Shown one piece after another: positions 50,037-63,271 of a stretch of DNA of 64,000 nucleotides (position 1 is the stretch's first letter; the number at the start of each line of letters is the position of its first letter). The translations under genes and the position numbers were made by a program. Source of the stretch: Zanthoxylum bungeanum (taxonomy: Eukaryota; Streptophyta; Magnoliopsida; Sapindales; Rutaceae); contig SKCR01034779.1 in NCBI GenBank assembly GCA_019454045.1, forward strand, positions 116,530 through 180,529, read 5' to 3'. Below the pieces are notes generated by a model. That model did no database searches. It had not been told where the DNA came from and saw only the letters and a list, made by a program, of their open reading frames with translations.

Positions 50037-52936
50037 CTCCTTAGAAAAAATTGTATAAAGGTGTTAGAGATATGCAAAAATGAATTTGGGGATCAATATA
50101 TAGTGAAGATGTAAATAATCCTAACTGTTCTTTTTGAGACCGGTATGCCGGTCTGCTGATCGGTATGAAATCACTCACGTTACGCAAGTGCAAGTATCGT
50201 TCAAGTAGTATAAAATGTATCGATCTCACGAGAACTTAATACCTATCCTATTAATTTATTGAAGTTAAATATCTACAAGTATCTAAGAATTGATTTTGTT
50301 TGGTTGGTGATTTTATCTAAAAATAAATAAATAAAACAAAACAAAAGTAAAGTTTAAAAGAAATCAATATTATGAAACTAACTAGGGTTGTGAATCCTTC
50401 CAGTATTCTTTTAAAGATGAAGTGACTATCTTATGCTTGTGTAATATATTGATTTATTAACCTGGAACACGAAAATTTGCAAAAAGCCTTTGTCAATGGT
50501 CAGACTCAAACATCCAAAGTAACCCAATTAACTATATGTCTATGTTAACCAAAAAACTCTGAATTCATTAAGATTAAGTTCCAATTATGGCTACCCACGC
50601 CCGAAAGGTATATGTCTATCCTGAAAGGAAATCTCTAAGGTGAGATCGTGAGCTATTGAGTCTAAGGCTGAAACCTAAAATCTCTTCGTCAAGTTCATTT
50701 TAAGTTTACCAAATCAATCTTATTGGAGGTCACTCAACAAGAAGCATCAAGATTAAGACTCAATAAATAAAACATCACACATGACACATGACACAAAATA
50801 ATCAACTTATAAAACCAATGATATTGGAATTCATCACAACCCTAGATAATGTATTTAGTTACAATATATACCTAGGACGGACTACTAAAGACATAAATAA
50901 ATAAAACATCATAAAACAAGTTGAAAACTAAAAAGTTGAAATAAAACAATTAAATGAAATATTGGGGGTTAGAGGATCCATTTTTAATATTTCAAATCTA
51001 GAAATCTCCCTTATTATAATATATAAATTTGTATGAATTACCAACCATGCATATAGGCGGTATCCAATTAAGTCAAATTTAAATAAGTCCAACCGACCAT
51101 AATGGCAGTATCCAATTAAGTCAATATTAAGAATAATTTATTTAAGTCCAACCGACCATAAAGGCGGTATCCAATTAAGTCAGGTTTTAAGATAATTTGT
51201 ATATTATAAAATAAGGGAAATTAATCTAAATTATCATAATAAAAGTTTCACCCTTTACACCAACAGAAAGAAATTACCTACTTGTGCGTCGCGACGCACT
51301 CTATAGTAGTGTCGGCAACTGAATTATTGATTTGGCGTCGCGATGCGTATAGTCTTCTGCGTCATGACGCGGACTACATTGATGACAAGTGTCGGCAAGT
51401 TGCATTATTGATTAGTGTCGCGGCGCGCGTAGTCTTCTACGTTGCAACACGCATTGGAAAGTTCTCATTTTCCCATTTTGATCCGAATTTCATCGTTTTA
51501 GCCCCAATTTGATTCCAGTGAGTTTTGACATTTTATTTATCTACAAAATAAAAACAAACACATTAAAATGTTCATAAAAATCGGGAAACTATATAAAATA
51601 TTAAGTCAAATGGGCGGTAAATAATGATATATTTTCCGCTTATCACACCCTTAAACCTAACATTTTGCTAGTCCTCGAGTAAAACAAACAAAATGAAATG
51701 AAACAAAAAACTTTAAAATAAATTAACCTAAGCCACTTTTGTAGGGATCACAGTTACATTTAGCGTAGCAAGAAGCCTTTAAACCCCTAGGTGTCCCTAG
51801 TGGACGAGTTATAGTCTCGTGAGGGCTTGCAGCGACGATACCCGCCAACGTCAATCAAATATAAAACTATTCACACAAAACAAAATAAAAAGATAAACAA
51901 GTTAGTAACTAAACAAGTGAAATTCTTATCCAAGTTAATAGTTGTTTTCTTTCTTTCTAAATTGCCAAATAAGTAAATTCTTCGATTATTTTTACCATTC
52001 TCCATTTTTAACAACCAACAAGGTATTAATCAAATCATTATACCCACAATATTCATAAATATAGTTGAAAAAGAGTAATATTTTTGTCCTAAAGTTATAT
52101 TGGAATTCACATATTTTTTGCAATGAAATATTTTTTTCTTTTTAACAACATCTCTAATCCTTGTAATGAGTTTTGGGCCAGTGACTCCCAAACCAGTTGG
52201 CTATAGGGCACTAGGTGTTAAGATACCTCTAGGGACTTAATTGCCCGTACCTCAGATGTTAAAAGTTCTACCGTTTGACGTGAACAATCACTGCTTACTG
52301 AGGCAAGATGTCTGGTTACTAAGTAGAAACTTTATTATTATTAACTCATGCTCAATCGTTTGACGCGAACAATCATTACTTACTAAGACAAGATGTCTGA
52401 TTACTGAGTAAGAGCAAGGTTAATTATTTATATCAATGTTTTTTTTAATTCCATCACTTTTAGGTGTTATTTCCAATAAACCAGAGTATTGAATATTATA
52501 AAATTTTCATTTACAATCTATATTCATATGTTAACATGTATGTTGATAATACCTATCAAATGAGCATATGAAGATCAAATTTAATAAAAAATGGAGAATT
52601 CACGAATTTAAATAATTCAAAATGAAATAAACAAAAATTAACTTGTTACGAATCAAACTAAGATACGTCTCAGGAGTGAACTTCTTACTCAGCTATCTCA
52701 AGGCACAATTCCACTTGGTAGTAATGTTAAAAACATAAAAATCAAAGCAATTTTTTTTAAGTACAACAAAAACAACACAGAAAAAATTAAAAAAAAAAAA
52801 GATATTATTCAACTATCCCCTCCCCCAAATCTAATTGAGACATTATCCCCAATGTCTTAAAAAGAAGAAGAAAAGTTTAGAAGATAGTACCTGGTTAGCG
52901 TGGAGTTTTCAATCATAACTACAACTACAAAAAAAT
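50037..52936. other. Gene-free repeat-derived sequence
   Basis: No gene is supported. 51056-51180 has three diverged copies of GG(C/T)(G/A)GTATCCAATTAAGTC spaced 48 and 59 bases. 51284-51299 is the perfect 16-base palindrome GTGCGTCGCGACGCAC, followed by an 80-base tandem repeat (from 51309 and 51389). 52272 and 52357 begin an 85-base tandem repeat (CGTTTGACG(T/C)GAACAATCA). This kind of text is common in the untranslated parts of plant LTR elements, but no LTR pair was found. Confidence 0.5.
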
Positions 52937-53589
52937 TTATAAGTTAAGATCTTGATTTATCCGACGTTTCTTACCACGATCATTATCAGACCAGTTCAAC
53001 TTGGAAAGGATATGGTCAATATTTGGTTCAAACGTCAAGAGTTGGTCAATTAAATTATTGGCCGTTCTGGAAGTGAATATGATATCTTTTACGGGTATTG
53101 AAAGGAACCCATTTCTTCTGGCATCTTCAAGAAACACAAAAGAAAGTCAAAAAATCCATCAACATTAAACATTCCAATTGGTTTCTGATGTATGTTCAAG
53201 TTCACCTAAGATATCACTGTGAAAATTTCCTCCATCGTGCCCAAGCTACCTGGCAAAGCAATAAAAGTATCAACATGATTAATCATTTCAATAAGTCATT
53301 CGGACATACCTGACACAATACATTCCTCTCCGTTTGATTGTCTGATAAGATTTGCATCCACCAAAGGTTTTGGGATGATTCATAAAACTTGACTACCTCC
53401 TTCTTGTACTGCCCTTGAAACGTATCCCATTAGTTCAAGACTGTCACCGCCATATACTAAGTGCATATTCCTCTCAGTTATGACTCTACCTAATTCTTTT
53501 GTTGCCTCAACCAATTCAAGTTTTGATCCAGAACTAGTTCCACAGAACACACAGATGTTAGTGACTCGTCTTCTTGAAGTTACTTCCAT
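52937..53589 (-). pseudogene. LOG-type cytokinin riboside 5'-monophosphate phosphoribohydrolase pseudogene
   Basis: From the ATG at 53589 (MEVTSRRR) the - strand follows the whole LOG family protein. It has NICVFCGTSSGSK, the nucleotide-binding region LVYGGDSLELMG (family YGGGSxGLMG), IIPKPL, FIALPGSLGTMEE (family PGGxGTxEE), NIHQKPIGMFNVDGFFDFLL, and the tail VKDIIFTSRTANNLIDQLL to QDLNL. LOG enzymes release active cytokinin base from the nucleotide. Three in-frame stops interrupt it: after GGSQVL, after VSGMSE, and after FTVIS where Trp is expected. A one-base frameshift follows near FLLSF. Two motif glycines are changed. LOG genes normally have several introns; here coding text is continuous, which suggests a processed retrocopy, though no clear poly(A) tail was found. 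Confidence 0.85.
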
Positions 53590-53940
53590 TTTTTTATTTA
53601 CTCTATCTAATCTGGATGTGTTGAAGGGAGCAATGTGAGCAGACTTTATAGATCCTGAAAAAGGGTGAGTAATGATTGCACTAGTACCTGCCAAATGACA
53701 ATTATTAGCTAAACAGTAAAATAAATCGTGAAAGTCAAAATGTCCGGATCTTGTCGGCAAAAAAAAAAATCAAAATTATTAGTTAAAGACAAAGAAATTA
53801 AAACATAAAATATTTACAGGGTCACATCTTATTTCAGAAATTGCTTGAATTATCTCTATGGGTCAGGAACAAGCTTCACATCTAATTTTCTTATAAATTG
53901 ATAAATATGGTCTTTTAAAGTCAGATTCCCGAGAATCAAA

Positions 53941-56110
53941 TGTGTAGGAAACACTTTCCTTGCGCAGCGGAAACGGTATAGGCACACGGATCAGAATTGA
54001 AAATTTTTCTGCCCTTCTCATTTGAATCTCGAATGCTACTGCCACCACCACTAAAATTTTGCTTCAGTTTTGGAAAAAATTCCAGCCCCGAAACAGCCTC
54101 AAAACAGTCCCCGAATAGCCCCGGACAGTCGGACAAAAATTGGACTTTTTTGGACTCGATTCGCGCCCAATGTACTGCAGAAACAGCCCCTGAAATGCGT
54201 GGACAGCGGCTGTGTTTTGGTTTTGACTTTTCACTTGAACACAGCCCCAACACAGCCACAAAACGTCACAAAATATTCCTCACAAATTTTGGATTAAAAC
54301 GAAACCAAAACGGAGTTTCGTTTCACCAAGAAAAGAGACAGCAGTGAGCAAAACAATGCCTCACTACCTTGAATAATATGAAATAAGATGGAGAATAATT
54401 TTTTTCGACACCTCAAGTCTTCCGAACTATATCTCTTTACCAACGGAAACTTGTGTGTACAAGACTCACAAATTAATCCCTAAACGTTTTAGAGATTTAA
54501 GCACACTAACAACTTTTGTTTTTTGATTTTTATTTTTCTTCTTTTTCTTTTATTTTTGGTTTTCTCAACTTTTGAGAGAATTAGAGAAGAAGAAGAAATG
54601 TGGCTAGGTTAAAATGAGATAGGTTATGGCCAAAGGAAATTTACAAAACCTTTTATACTTAGGTTTACTAGTTTCCAAAACAAAGCAAACCATTCATATT
54701 CCATGCTTGTAAGTTTCGGCCAAGGTGATTAATTTTTTGTTTAATTTTGTAACATTAATCCTTTATTACTATAAGAAAATGATATTTTACAAAAATTAAA
54801 TTTGTAATTGCCTTTCATAAAGAGCAATTACTCAAATTAATTAAACACTTCCAAAAACCATTTTTGGAAAATCAAAAATCAAAAATTATATTTATTAAAT
54901 TAAATAATATAATTTAATAACATGTAATTAATAATCATCAAATAATTATAAAAACTATATACTCACCTTTTAATATATAGTGTCAAGTGTGACATATTAA
55001 TATTATTAATCATATTAATAATATTTACACGTATGTGAGTATATAATTGGACTATCCAATTATATTAAATCCGCTATAGTATATCGAGCTAGCACGAGGA
55101 GCAAATGGACCTACAAATTCGAGCTCTAATAATCTCGAAATGTTAATTAAGCTCTTAATTAAATATTCTGAATTATTAACTTCGGGTTATTCTACTAAAA
55201 ACCCGAAGTTGCACTCTCGTTGTCTCAGATGATATATTAAGCCAAACAAAGTCGGTGTCCATCGATATAGTCACTACATATAGATTAACCCTTCACGAGT
55301 ATCTCGTAATTAGAGCCGGGTCATAATGTCCGTTATACCCCTCTAATTATTTTTACCTTAAGTACCATTGATTCTCTAATGAATGATTTATTCATAACGA
55401 TTATGAATTTCAATCTTTCTAATCGTAATTGAAAGACTTGAGCGCTCTAACCGTTCAAGTACCGAATCAAGCTTTAAGAAAGATACTTTTTTACTTCGCA
55501 AGAAGGAGTGAACTTCATATCTATGTAAAACATTCCCAGCTACACAACATACTATGTCCCCAAAGTATGTGGCTATTGGTCGGGACTGCTACTCCAACCT
55601 CACCTTTGTAAATCAAAGGAAATAGCCTGCCATGCAGGAGTTCGTAGTACACTTAGGATTAAGATAAATCTATACATGACCATCTAGTAGATCGAAATGA
55701 CTTTCTTTGTTTAACGGATGTTATAAGAATGTCATTTCCATATGGGTCCAGTCCTATATCATCACATCATACATGGTGCCTCTATTCTCATGTCTCTACA
55801 TGGATGATCCTGGATTAAGGTCACCATACAAATATAGAATGGACCACAGCTATAAATAAACCACAAACAAAGTACTCGCTTTGTTTGCTCTCTATGGACT
55901 ATTTAAGATTACTAACTTCAGACTTAAACCCTTTTGTGTGTGACACTCATACACTAAGTTTGAAGGCACATAAGTAATCTAAGGTAATAAAGATAATTTA
56001 TAATATGTGAAAATTGAACAAATATTTTGATAAATGAATAATGCATCATTTTATTTCAAAAAAAATAAAGTCGTCTACATTACATTCAGCTCTAATGCAT
56101 ACATCCCAAC
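53941..56110 (-). repeat. Element F, 3' LTR (2.17 kb)
   Basis: On the - strand starts TGTTGGGATGTATGC at 56110 and ends CCTACACA at 53941; the GCTGCG word shortly before the end is shared with the B-family LTR end. No second copy is in the window, so the ends rest on the TG/CA rule and the polypurine tract. Confidence 0.65.
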
Positions 56111-58900
56111 AATCTCCCACTTGCACTAGAGCAAATGGGACATGTCACGTAATCCTAGACCATATAGGTAACCTTCAAACACTTTAGCCGATAAGGTCTT
56201 TGTAAATGGATCAGCTAGGTTCTTTGGGGATGCAATCTTTATGACAATAACGTCTCCTCTCTACACTATCTCCCTGATAAGATGATATTTCCTCTCTATA
56301 TGCTTTCCCCTCTAGTGGTTTCTTGGTTCTTTGGAGTTTGCCACTGCACCACTATTATCGCAATAAAGTGTGAGTGGTCTATCCATATCTGGAACAACTT
56401 CCAGATCTCCCAAGAATTTACGGAGCCAGACTGTTTCCTTAGCTACTTTATAAGCTGCTACATATTCAGCCTCCATGGTGGAATCAGCAATGCAAGATTG
56501 CTTTATACTCCGCTATACTATAGCCCCACCACCTAGGGTAAACAGTGATCCAGATGTTGATTTCCTAGAATCGACATCTGTCTGAAAATCAGAGTTCGTA
56601 TACCCCCTCAGGATCATATCCTCACCGGAATATACAAGCATATAATCTATCGTTCTCTTAAGATACTTGAGAATATGTTTCACAGCCACCCAGTGATCCA
56701 ATCATGCTCTCGACTGAAACCTACTGACTACTCCCACTGTAAAATAGATGTCTAGTCTCGTGCATAACATAGCATACATGAGACTACCAACTGTTGAGGC
56801 ATATGAGATATGTCTCATTTCCTCAACATCTTGAGGTGTCTTAGGATATTGTTCCTTTGACAAATAAATTCCACACTTATAAGGCAAATTGCCTTTCTTG
56901 GAATTCTGTATCCCAAATCGCACAAGTATGTTGTCGATATAGGATGCCTGAGACAGAACTAAAATTTGTTTCTTGTGATATCAAAGTATCTAAATCCCAA
57001 GAACATAACTGGCCTCTCCTAAATCTTTCATTTGGAATTGGTTAGCTAGTCAGGTTTTCACGTCCGATAATATCCTAACATCATTCCCAATGAGTGAAAT
57101 ATCATCGACGTATAAAACAAGAAAAACCACCTTCCCATCAATGACGCTCTTGTATAAACAAGGCTCATCTACATTCTGCTCAAAATCATAAGACTTGATT
57201 GTGGTATCAAATCTTATATTCGAAGATCGAGATGTCTGCTTAAGTCCATAAATAGACTTTTGCAACTTGCAAACCTTTTGCTCTTGACATTGGGTTATAA
57301 ATCCCTCTGGTTGTACTATATAGATACTCTCATCAAGATTTCCATTCAAGAATGCAGTCTTGACGTCCATTTACCAAATTTCAAAGTCATAATATACGGC
57401 AATGGATAGAATAGTTCGGATGGATTTGATCATGGCTACTGGTGAGAAAGTTTCCTCATAGTCAACTCCATCTTTCTGGGTATAACCTTTGGCCATTAGC
57501 CTAGCCTTGAAGGTCTATACCTTCCCATCTGCTCCCCTCTTCCTCTTATGAATCCACTTGCAACCTATGGGTTTCACCCCATCTGGTTGGTCTACAAGTT
57601 CCCAGACTGAGTTGGTGTACATAGACTCCATCTCTAGGTTCATGGCTTTGAGTCATTCCTCTTTGTCAGAATCATCCATTCCACTATGATAGGTCAATAG
57701 ATCATCTATATCATCGCTGGATGCGACAACTTGTGCCTCTCTAACCCCAAGGTAGCGATCAGGTTGTCGTACAACCCTCCCACTGCGTCTAGGTGGTAGA
57801 TCATTCTGACGAACTTGTATCTGACACTCAGATGTCGAAGGTGCTATGTATTTGTCAACTGTTGTTGACGATAGTGTGCTGGTCGAATCAGAAAGTAACT
57901 CATCCAGTAACATTTTACTTCGAGGCTTGAATTCCCTTATATAGTCCTCCTCTAGAAACATATCATTTTTCGATATAAACATTTTGTTATCTTCAGGACT
58001 ATAGAAGAATCCACCCATAGTCTCCTTAGGATAGCCTACAAATAGGCACACCTGAGAGAGTGGCTCCAACTTTGTAGTCTTATTCTTTAGCACATGTGAT
58101 GGACACCCTCATATGCAGAAATGTCACAAACTAGTTTTACGACCAATCCACAACTCTAAGGGAGTTTTAGGAACAGACTTAGATAGAACTACATTAAGGA
58201 TGTGCATTGCACTCTGCAATGCATATCCCCAAAATGAACTAGGAAGTGAGCTATAACTAAACATAGATCTCATTATGTCTAGCAGGGTCCGATTTCTCTT
58301 TTCTGCAACACTATTTTGCTGTGGTGTTTCAGGTGCTGTGAGTTGGCATACTATCCCATGCTCAACTAAGAATTCCTCAAAATCTATGTCAAGGTATTCT
58401 CTTCCACAATCTGATCGTAGAGTTTCGATTTTTTTACCTAACTAATTCTCAACCTCAGCACGATATTCTTTGAACTTTTCAAAAGTATCTGACTTGTGCT
58501 GCATTAGGTAAACATACCGATATCTAGAATAATCGTCAATAAATGTGATGAAGTATTCATAAACACCTCGAGCTCTTACATTCACCGATCCTTAAATGTC
58601 CAAATGTATTAGCTCAAGTGGTTGACTGACTATTATACCTTTTCCAGTAAAAGGTCTCTTGGTCATTTTGCCTTCTAAACATGATTCACAGACTGGTAAA
58701 GTTCTGAGTTTTAACTAGTTTAAGGCTCCATTATTTATCAATCTATCTATCCGGTCAAGGTTGATATGACCAAGTCTAAGATGCCACAGATATGTGTCAT
58801 CGCGAGAAATCTTTTGCCGTTTAGTTTTAGGTTTCTCAACCTTAAACATTTCAGCATTGAGTAGTGACCTATGTTATAATGGTCTTAACACATACAAGTT
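56111..58900 (-). pseudogene. Element F integrase, RT and RNase H remnant
   Basis: Integrase region 58093-58800, including a GCxSExxGREYL-like stretch near 58400. A linker has LPPRRSGRVVRQPDRYLG (57740-57800). RT at 57050-57370 has MDVKTAFLNGNLDESIY, LQKSIYGLKQTSRS and an intact YVDD (LYVDDISLIGND). A connecting part has HISYASTVGSLMYAMLCTR. RNase H has HWVAVKHILKYLKRT and STSGSLFTLGGGAIV (56513-56701). Stops separate these pieces. Confidence 0.85.
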
Positions 58901-60086
58901 ATTTTCTGAGTTTCCTGTGCATATGGTTGATCCATTTCTACCAATAATAACTAAATTTCTATTAAAAGAAATTGAATAACCATCATCTAAAAGTTTAGAA
59001 ACAGAAATCAAATTCCTGCGAAAACCAGGAATGAATAACACATTGTTCAAATTTAAATAACCATTATTTGTAAAATTTAAACTAGAAACTCCCACTGCTC
59101 TTGCTGAAACGGTATCCCCTATCCCGAACCTCATGGTGTAGTTCACTCCATGAATCAAGTAGCTGCAAAGAAGAACAAACATGGTTAGTGGCTCCAGAAT
59201 CAACAATCCAAGCAGATTTATCATATTCTACTAATAGAGTTTCAATAATGAGTAAATCATATTTACCTGTATCCTTTTTATCCTTTAGCTCAGCAAGGTA
59301 TTTAGGACAATTCCTTTTCCAGTTCCAGGACTTGTTGCAGTGGAAACACTTTCCCTTTGGCTTGGCATCCTTGGAGCCTTTCTCGTTCTTCTTCTTTATA
59401 GGCTTAGCCTTAGCCTTACCAGTGCTATTCTTCTTCATCATTGCATATTTAGAAGACTCGGTAACATTTGCCTCAGCACTGGACTTACGATGATCCACAA
59501 GCATGGACTCATAGTGGGTGAGCTCATTTAGCAGCTGGGTCAAAGTAAAAGTCGACTTGTTTATAACATAGTTACTTTTAAACTACATGAAACTCTTCGG
59601 AAGAGTTTCCATGATCATGGTCACCTAGCTACACTTGTCAATACGAGCTCCATGGGTTTCAGCAATGTTGAGATAGGTTATCATCCTCAAGACATGCTCT
59701 CGGACTAATGTCTCATCCTTCATCCTAGCAGTCATCGCTGAGACCATGGCCTCATGACGTTGACGCTCCGAAGGCTGCCCGAACATGCCCTGTAATGACT
59801 CTATCATCTGAGATGCTGAAGCCATAGGTTCATGCTTTGCAGCAAGAACCTCAGACATCCCTGCTAGCAAGTAGCAGCAGACTTTCTCATTTACTGCAAC
59901 CCATTTCTGATAGGTATCGCGCACAACTTGGCCAGTATTTCTAGCCGACTCGGGAGAACACTCCTCTGTCAGGACAAAATTTTGGTCTTTGCAGACCAGG
60001 ATAACGTTCATGTTACTTTTCCACTTAACATAATTTTCTCCCGTTAATTTATCATTTGAGAGTATGGATATAATTGGAGAAACCAT
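58874..60086 (-). pseudogene. Element F gag and protease remnant
   Basis: gag starts at ATG 60086 (MVSPIISILSNDKLTGENY, KWKSNMNVILV). It runs through SERQRHEAMVSAMTARM to a stop near 59625. The continuation at 59082-59543 has a Lys-rich stretch and a zinc knuckle, CFHCNKSWNWKRNC, in which the ligand His is Asn. The protease site is IVDSGATNHVC, followed in another frame by NLISVSKLLDDGYSI. Frame breaks near 59600 and 59200. Confidence 0.85.
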
Positions 60087-60320
60087 GGCTGAAAAATAAA
60101 ATAAACATGCATTTAACATTCATTCATCGCATATTAAAATCATCAAACAATTTTGGCATAAAATTAAACATGATGCATGAACCATGAATAACGAATTAGA
60201 AACCTAAGGAATTTTATTAATAGTTAATTATTCCTTTGTGAGTGTGACCCGCTATTTCGGGATTCTTGGACTTAACGAGTGAAGTGTCACTGTAGGGTAG
60301 GTCAGTTCACAATATACATC

Positions 60321-62939
60321 TGTTGGGGTTGGTGCTCAGAGCGCCAATCCAGACCGTATTTATGTCTGATTCATGAATACGAACATCCCCTTATTCCATA
60401 ATATTACTTATTTATGGTTGCACCTATTGTTCTTATATACGTATTCGATCTGATTACGATTAGATTGAAACTAAATGTGGTTTAGTGATATGTATATATT
60501 AGACAAAGTCCCGATAATATATAATGCAGTACACAGTTACAAAGTTAGTTTGTAATTGACATTGGGAAGTGTCACTGCTATATGAATATTATCAAACATA
60601 GTTCCTGGTCAAGATTTGCTAACACGGGTCGGTTAGTCAAATCCGTTGAGACCAGTACATGTCGTATATCGAGACTTGGTCCGATGGTTTATCCCAATGA
60701 ACCATGAGTCTATGGAGACTCGTATAGACGTGTAGGTGTTTATAGTGGATAAACACTGAATGGCTCACCGAAGATTCTTAATGGATGGTACACCAACGTC
60801 AATAAGAATCTTCTCGGGTTGAGTACCATAGTGGTCCTTCGACTTGAGACACCACTGTGGATGTATGAGACATCCTCCACACTTAGATGGCAGTCACGTC
60901 ACCGATCTATTTAGATCAGACCTCCGCCTGTTCGTTGGGTGTGGATCGATCCTCAGGATATCCTGTGTGTGTCAAGATAGGATCCGTCAGTTCTGTGTAC
61001 AGAGCATAGGTAGTCCATATATATTTAGCAGTCTGTTAAATCTGTGGCCACAGTATACATCGGAAGTAAGTTCCGAGTGTTATTTAGAGATTGCTAATAG
61101 ATACGTCGACGAGATAATACCTATAGAGATTTGACGTTTACATCTATATCTCTGGGATTATCTGGATACCAGTGACGGAGGGATTATACATATGCAATGA
61201 CCTCGACCTGTATGATTTAGCTCGTTTATCCGTGATCGTCATAATCTATGGGTGGATAGATTATGGACATGAAATTGGATTTCGTGACGGATATACCTGA
61301 ATCTAGAGAGTCTCAATAATGAAACATACTCGTAGAGCACTAGAGCAACATTTATGAATAATGATGATTATTTATAAATCGTTTAATCGTTAAACGAAAA
61401 ATACATGCGAACGGGCCGAACCGTTATTTCCTAATTAATGTGTATTTGTATTTAATATATGATATTATTAAATACACATTAATAAATAGTCAAATAAAGG
61501 TATTTGACATATATCATCAATATATGTATTTGAGATATTTAAAGTAAATATAATACATATATTTGATATATTTATATTTAATTAATTATTTAATTATTTA
61601 ATTGTTAAATGATTAATATAATTAAAATATAAATATATCACCAAATGATAAAGTTAGGAAATGATTATAAGTGTTAATGTTGACTTTAAAGTAAAGGAAA
61701 TGGTAGTCAAATTGGATTTGACTTCTTTGATATTTGTTTAAAATGTTTAAAATTGAAATATCTTTTTTCTTTATTTTTTCTTCAAAATTTCGGCCATGAC
61801 CTTAAAATATAAGAGTTATATTTTTTGGTTGCCTTTGTTGACTTAATTAAATATCTAATAAAGTGTTATTAGGATATTTATGCAAGTTGATCAAAGATAA
61901 AGGTGAAATGAAATTGAAATTAATATAACTTGTATTTGTCTTGCAATTTCGGCCAAGGCTATTTTACAACAAGTATATATTGTTTTCATTTCACTTTCAT
62001 TTGATAACCTAACACACTTTAAAGAAAAACTCCATTAATGGAAGCAAAGGAAGCTTGTGAGAAAGAAAGAAGAAATCAAAGAAAGCTTGGATTTTAGTGA
62101 GTTTTTCCAACTTGCTATTAGAAAGGAAAATGTTCCTTAGGATCTAGGCTTTAACATATGATTTTATTAGGTTATTTCTTTCTTTATTCCTTGTGTTTTT
62201 GTTGATGGAAGTTTTGATGGAAGTGTTGAGCATGTATGATGAAGGAAGGTTGTGACTATTGTAGTTATAAGCTTTCTTTTAAGGTTTTGGAAACCAAATT
62301 GCTAATCTAGAGTTGTTGACCCACTCTTAGATGACCTAGATTTGATCTTGAGTTGTTTCATTGTGTTGAGACTTTGATTGGATGGAAGAAAGATGATTAA
62401 AGTAATTGATTTAACTAATTTGGTCTAATTTGTCCAATTTGAAGAAATTGAAAAATTAGGGTTCATGACCAATTCCAAATTTGGGGCTTTTCATTTATGT
62501 TGTGTATTTGGATGTGTATATGATGCATATAAGTTTCATATTGATTGGATTACATCTTGATGTGTTTTGAAGCATGAAATGACAAAGTGCACAAATTGGC
62601 ACCTTTGGGAGGCATTCGGCCAAATGGATAAAATTTGGGGATTTGGTTGCTTTTGGTGTTTTGATGTTTTGAACATGCTAAGTTCATCTTAGAAATGATT
62701 TAGAATCATTCAAAATTGATTAGATCAATTTCGGACTAAAATGGACAAAATACCAAAGTAAGGGTAATTTGGTAAATTCACCTAAATATGATTTATTGAA
62801 TTTTATTTCATAATTTGATTATTGGAATATTAAATAAATATGTTTATTTAATTAATCCGAGAAAAAGTTTTGAAATCGGAAAATATGATTTTCCACCGCT
62901 TCCGCTGCGTTACCGATTCTGCCCCTAAAAACCCCTACA
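60321..62939 (+). repeat. Solo LTR of the B family inserted in element F
   Basis: 2619 bp matching B's LTRs along the whole length, starting TGTTGGGG and ending CCCCTACA. Flanks are ACATC (60316-60320) and ACATA (62940-62944), a target duplication with one change. No internal region or second LTR accompanies it, so it is a product of LTR-LTR recombination. The leader of F continues on both sides. Confidence 0.82.
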
Positions 62940-62944
62940 ACATA

Positions 62945-63271
62945 AGAATCCCTATCCTCTCAGAATCCAAACATGATATTGACCCAAAATGGACACCATC
63001 CGTAGGGGGACGAAATCAAAGCCGTCTCGAAGCGCCTTTTGAATCTCACGTTTTCGGACTAACAACGGAGATCGTAAGATATACTGTTGTATATCCCTCT
63101 CCCACTCACTATTTTAAGTTTAAGGTTTCTATTTAAAAATATCTAATATTTTAATATAACTAGTGTGAATAAATATATGGAGGCTAAATAATAACTCTTA
63201 TTTAAACGAGTACACTATTAGTGACCTAACCAATTTTAACTCTTAAAAATTGTATAACTAATTTCCATTAG
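62945..63271 (-). other. Probable leader of element F
   Basis: No gene. The sequence lies between the solo LTR and the next LTR fragment. It contains GGACACCATCCGTAGGGGG near 62991 and AT-rich DNA after 63130. A primer-binding site was not recognised, so assignment to F is by position only. Confidence 0.4.

Larger units (their letters stand above)
53941..63270 (-). mobile_element. Element F: degenerate copia retrotransposon, 5' LTR not seen
   Basis: On the - strand: leader about 63270-62945 and 60320-60087 (split by a solo LTR), gag 60086-about 59300, protease and integrase to about 57650, RT and RNase H to about 56130, polypurine tract complement ATCTCCC at 56111-56117, 3' LTR 56110-53941. 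The right boundary is unsure because another LTR fragment begins at about 63272. The protein text is clearly different from the A/C/D family. Many stops and frameshifts. Confidence 0.82.

Noticed and set aside
51056..51180. CRISPR-like spaced repeats
   Set aside because: Only three diverged copies with unequal spacing of 48 and 59 bases in plant repeat DNA; a decayed tandem repeat.
52937..53589. Functional LOG enzyme gene
   Set aside because: Three in-frame stops, one frameshift and altered motif glycines; listed as a pseudogene.
53936..54347. Overlapping open frames on both strands in a more GC-rich stretch
   Set aside because: They fall in the end of F's 3' LTR, with frames open on both strands and no known domain; explained by base composition.
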